From contig JAKITZ010000088.1 of the NCBI GenBank assembly GCA_021647805.1, positions 1 through 9,382 of the forward strand: a stretch of 9,382 nt of DNA. Reading direction: 5' to 3'. The notes below the pieces were generated by a model. That model worked only from the letters and a program-made list of their open reading frames with translations, ran no database searches and was not told where the DNA came from. The DNA comes from Robiginitomaculum sp. (lineage in GTDB: Bacteria > Pseudomonadota > Alphaproteobacteria > Caulobacterales > Maricaulaceae). Both the position numbers and the translations under genes were made by a program. This document shows, piece by piece, positions 7,149 through 9,382 of the stretch. Positions within the stretch are counted from its first letter, which is position 1; each line of letters starts with the position of its first letter.

Positions 7149-7940
7149 TTAGGTATAGCTGTAAAATTCCCTTTGCATTCCGGCTTTTGAACGGGCTTCA
7201 ATATTAAATGGTGGCTTTAGTGGCGCAGTAAATCGCTCCGATACCATATATTTGAAATGCTCCGTGGGTTCGACTTTCAATACGCTACAGACCCGTTCGA
7301 ACCATTTGACACCCATGGCTACATGGCCGATTTCTTCTTCATAGATTATTTCCAATATATTAGCGGCTTCAATATCACCAGCCTGCTTCATTTTTTTGAT
7401 CATTGGCGGCGTAACATCAAGGCCCCTGGCTTCCAACACCAATGGAGCAATTGCTAATCTTGCATCAACCCTATCCTTGGTGCTAATGGCTGCGTCCCAC
7501 ATGCCGCCATGTACGGCAAGGTCGCCATATTCCATACCCCTCTTTGTTAAAAGATTAGATATTAATCCAAAGTGTTTTGCTTCTTCTTGGCCAATTCGAA
7601 GCCAATCTTTACAAAACTCTCTGCTCCAGTTGGCCGATATCGGTTCAGTGCAGGAAAAGCGTACAATCATATCAAAAGCTAAATCAATAGCATTTAACTC
7701 TATATGGGCGACGGCATGTAACAAGGCCAAACGCCCTTCTTCGCTACCCCATTTTCGTTTACTGACTTTGCCCGGTTGAACATCTTTAATGTGTTTAGGC
7801 CTTGCCGGTTGATCTGGAATTGTTGTAACTGGCACAAGTTCATGGTCACAATCATACTCAAGGCTCAGCGCGAGTTTTGCTTTAATCGCAGGATCAGGCT
7901 CTTGGAGAACAGCAAGGCATTCTTGGATAAAATTACTCAT
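7149..7940 (-). CDS. DUF455 ferritin-like diiron protein
   Basis: This 263-residue soluble protein has a four-helix ferritin-like core. Likely diiron ligands are E81 in HIELNAI, E120 and H123 in EEAKH, E170 in VLEARGLD, and E203 and H206 in EEIGH; two ExxH pairs are the hallmark of this fold. The family (DUF455, PF04305) is uncharacterised. It belongs with nonheme diiron oxygenases and hydroxylases, and the tRNA hydroxylase MiaE is a distant relative, so an oxidase, hydroxylase or peroxide-handling role is plausible but not shown. Its ATG (7940-7938) directly follows the stop of bcp as TAAATG and has no clear Shine-Dalgarno sequence, so ribosomes probably re-initiate after bcp. The link to a peroxidase suggests a role in oxidative stress or iron. 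All expected ligands are present, so it should bind metal. Confidence 0.85.
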   Translation of the reverse strand: MSNFIQECLAVLQEPDPAIKAKLALSLEYDCDHELVPVTTIPDQPARPKHIKDVQPGKVSKRKWGSEEGRLALLHAVAHIELNAIDLAFDMIVRFSCTEPISANWSREFCKDWLRIGQEEAKHFGLISNLLTKRGMEYGDLAVHGGMWDAAISTKDRVDARLAIAPLVLEARGLDVTPPMIKKMKQAGDIEAANILEIIYEEEIGHVAMGVKWFERVCSVLKVEPTEHFKYMVSERFTAPLKPPFNIEARSKAGMQREFYSYT

Positions 7941-8417
7941 TTATGTGTTTAATTCGCTAACAATAGCCAATACAGCATCAACATGCGTTTTTACTTTGAC
8001 CTTGCGCCAGATGTGAACGATTTTCCCTTTTTCATCAATTAGAAAAGTAGCACGTTCAATACCCATATATTTTCTGCCATACATGTTTTTTTCAACCCAA
8101 ACACCATACTCTTGCAAAACTTTTAGGCTCTCATCAGATGCCAAGCGGATTTTTATTTCATGTTTTGCCTTGAATTTGTCATGTTTTGCGACGCTATCTT
8201 TAGAAATTCCAACAATTTTTGTATTATGTTTGGAAAATACTGACATTTTATCAGTAAAAGCAATAGCTTCTGTGGTACAACCTGATGTGTCGTCCTTCGG
8301 GTAAAAGTATAGGACAAGGTTTTGGCCTTTAAAATCTACCAAATCAATATCGGAGTTGCCATCAGCAGGCAGGCAAAACCCTGGTGCTTTATCTCCTATG
8401 ATAAGTGGTTTGCTCAT
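7941..8417 (-). CDS. bcp: Bcp-type peroxiredoxin (thiol peroxidase)
   Basis: This 158-residue cytosolic peroxiredoxin of the Bcp/PrxQ family reduces hydrogen peroxide and organic hydroperoxides with electrons from thioredoxin or glutathione. The active-site motif is YPKDDTSGCTTEA, with peroxidatic cysteine C47 and the conserved arginine R122 in ERATF. The resolving cysteine usual five residues later in E. coli-type Bcp is absent (I52), as in many alphaproteobacterial members. The only other cysteine is C14, near the N-terminus, so the enzyme probably works as a 1-Cys type or with an external thiol. Length is normal. The ATG at 8417 has a weak GAGA site about 9 nt upstream, and a TTGACA-17-ATTACT promoter fits about 30 bp upstream. 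It heads a two-gene unit with the DUF455 protein, the genes abutting without a gap. Confidence 0.95.
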   Translation of the reverse strand: MSKPLIIGDKAPGFCLPADGNSDIDLVDFKGQNLVLYFYPKDDTSGCTTEAIAFTDKMSVFSKHNTKIVGISKDSVAKHDKFKAKHEIKIRLASDESLKVLQEYGVWVEKNMYGRKYMGIERATFLIDEKGKIVHIWRKVKVKTHVDAVLAIVSELNT

Positions 8418-8446
8418 TTGTTTTTCTCATTATTTGCTGATCTGCC

Positions 8447-8475
8447 AGTAATCGCATATTCAGCATCATTGTCAA
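8447..8475 (-). promoter_or_regulatory. Likely sigma-70 promoter of bcp
   Basis: On the minus strand a perfect -35 TTGACA (8475-8470) is followed by 17 bp and ATTACT (8452-8447), which matches three of six -10 positions. Transcription would start near 8440, leaving a leader of about 23 nt before the bcp ATG. I see no OxyR-like or other operator that I can name. Confidence 0.45.
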
Positions 8476-8512
8476 AGCTATCCGTGAACAGGTTTTCTGG
8501 GTATAACATTTA

Positions 8513-9382
8513 ATGAAGAACTGGTTCAAAAAAAATAATACAAAAAGATCAAAAAAGCTAACAGGTAGTGATGCGTCAATTCAACCTGTTAGGCGCAAAA
8601 TTATGCGCAAAACGCTTTTACATGCTTTTGAATTTGCTACTTTGTTAATTGTTGTTGTTGGGGTGATCTTCGGAATTCTTTCATGGCAATTATCAAAAGG
8701 GCCAATCGTCTTAGAGTTTCTAAAGTCGGATGTTGAAAGCGCTTTAATTCGGGTGTTCGGTGGTAAAATTGCGCAAGTGGATACATTGCAGGTGGATTGG
8801 TCGGGTCAAGACAAGGCACTGGTTATTGTTGCTACCGAAGTCAAAGTCTTTGATGAAAATGGCAAAACCATAATTGCAATACCTAGGTTTGAAGCCGGTT
8901 TGGACGGGTTGGCACTGTTAAAAGGACAGTTGGCTTTTTCCAGATTGGTGGTCATCGGCGGCGAGGTGTCATTAGTGCGTAGAGATGATGGCGCGATAGG
9001 TGTTGGTGTTGGTAACGTGCAACAGGTTCTGGCTAACCCTAAAGTGTGGACGCGAAAGCAGGGTTTGCCGGCACCTTTATTGCGTCAAGTAACTGCAAAC
9101 TTGAAGCTTTTGACTATTCGTGAGGGATCACTGAATCTACATGATTTTTTGTCTGGCATTCACTGGCAAGCACCGAGAGCAGAAATATCTTTTGCCCGAA
9201 ATAACCAGCGAATAGAGTTTTCTGCCAATGGTGTGGTGCATGGTAATGGCCGCACTAGTCCGTTATCTTTCAAAGGCTCTTCAAATAATGATTTTTCCAA
9301 CCTTAATGCGACCGCTAGTTTTCAAAACTATATACCGGCGCAACTGGTTCCTGATATTGGCAGATTAGCGTTTTTTAATCGT
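8513..9382 (+). CDS. AsmA/DUF3971-like envelope protein, 5' part (runs past the window end)
   Basis: From ATG 8513 the frame stays open to the last base, giving 290 residues without a stop. The first 35 or so residues are strongly basic (KNWFKKNNTKRSKK, then RRKIMRK), followed by one hydrophobic segment (about 41-60, FATLLIVVVGVIFGILSW). This predicts a single membrane anchor with the rest in the periplasm. The next stretch resembles the N-terminus of large AsmA-like/YhdP (DUF3971) proteins: an alternating beta-strand pattern with VFDENGKTIIAIPRFEAGLD, a LLKGQLAFSRLVVIGGEVSL stretch and RRDDGAIGVG. Such proteins are usually around a thousand residues and are thought to help move phospholipids between the membranes. 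The gene is divergent from bcp. TATAAC at 8502-8507 ends 5 nt before the ATG, so a leaderless or very short-leader mRNA is possible. The family assignment is moderate because only the N-terminus is visible. Confidence 0.75.
   Translation, partial: MKNWFKKNNTKRSKKLTGSDASIQPVRRKIMRKTLLHAFEFATLLIVVVGVIFGILSWQLSKGPIVLEFLKSDVESALIRVFGGKIAQVDTLQVDWSGQDKALVIVATEVKVFDENGKTIIAIPRFEAGLDGLALLKGQLAFSRLVVIGGEVSLVRRDDGAIGVGVGNVQQVLANPKVWTRKQGLPAPLLRQVTANLKLLTIREGSLNLHDFLSGIHWQAPRAEISFARNNQRIEFSANGVVHGNGRTSPLSFKGSSNNDFSNLNATASFQNYIPAQLVPDIGRLAFFNR

Noticed and set aside
1..9382. CRISPR array, insertion sequence, prophage, toxin-antitoxin or defence system
   Set aside because: No regularly spaced repeats, transposase, integrase or known defence domains are seen on either strand; all long frames are accounted for by housekeeping, lipid or envelope genes.

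Overview
The window reads as chromosomal DNA of a fairly AT-rich alphaproteobacterium. By eye the G+C content is in the low 40s percent; it was not computed. The evidence is the set of families present: an Atm1-type ABC exporter, ATP-dependent PEP carboxykinase, a fatty acyl-AMP ligase paired with an epimerase-like SDR as in the Caulobacter/sphingomonad ceramide genes, an alphaproteobacterial-type Bcp, a DUF455 diiron protein and an AsmA/DUF3971-like protein. No phage, transposase, plasmid, defence, CRISPR or structural RNA gene is visible.

Layout. (1) 1-567, + strand: 3' part of an Ig-like/LysM envelope protein whose start lies before the window. (2) 607-2436, +: a complete Atm1-type exporter. 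(3) 2439-4037, -: pckA, convergent with atm1 and ending 2 bp from it. (4) 4038-4278: a divergent upstream region between pckA and the next gene, holding a perfect 12-bp palindrome and a small hairpin. (5) 4279-6971, +: a two-gene unit, overlapping by 4 bp, encoding an acyl-AMP ligase/acyl-ACP synthetase and an SDR; I read these as AasR and CerR of bacterial ceramide synthesis. (6) 6972-7148: a 3'-to-3' spacer with a palindromic intergenic element. (7) 7149-8417, -: a bcp-DUF455 operon whose genes abut as TAAATG. (8) 8418-8512: a short divergent promoter region. (9) 8513-9382, +: the 5' part of a membrane-anchored AsmA-like gene that runs off the window.

How the genes may work together. The acyl-ACP synthetase would load a fatty acid onto a dedicated carrier protein for serine palmitoyltransferase, and the SDR would reduce the resulting 3-oxo-sphinganine. 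The synthase, the carrier and the ceramide synthase are not in this window, so either the locus is split or the assignment is wrong. Bcp (peroxide detoxification), the DUF455 diiron protein and Atm1 (thiol/metal-conjugate export) share an oxidative-stress/metal theme, and LysM, ceramide and AsmA-like proteins share an envelope theme; both groupings are inference. The most interesting points are the aasR-cerR pair and the palindromic element. I saw no clearly new multi-gene system.
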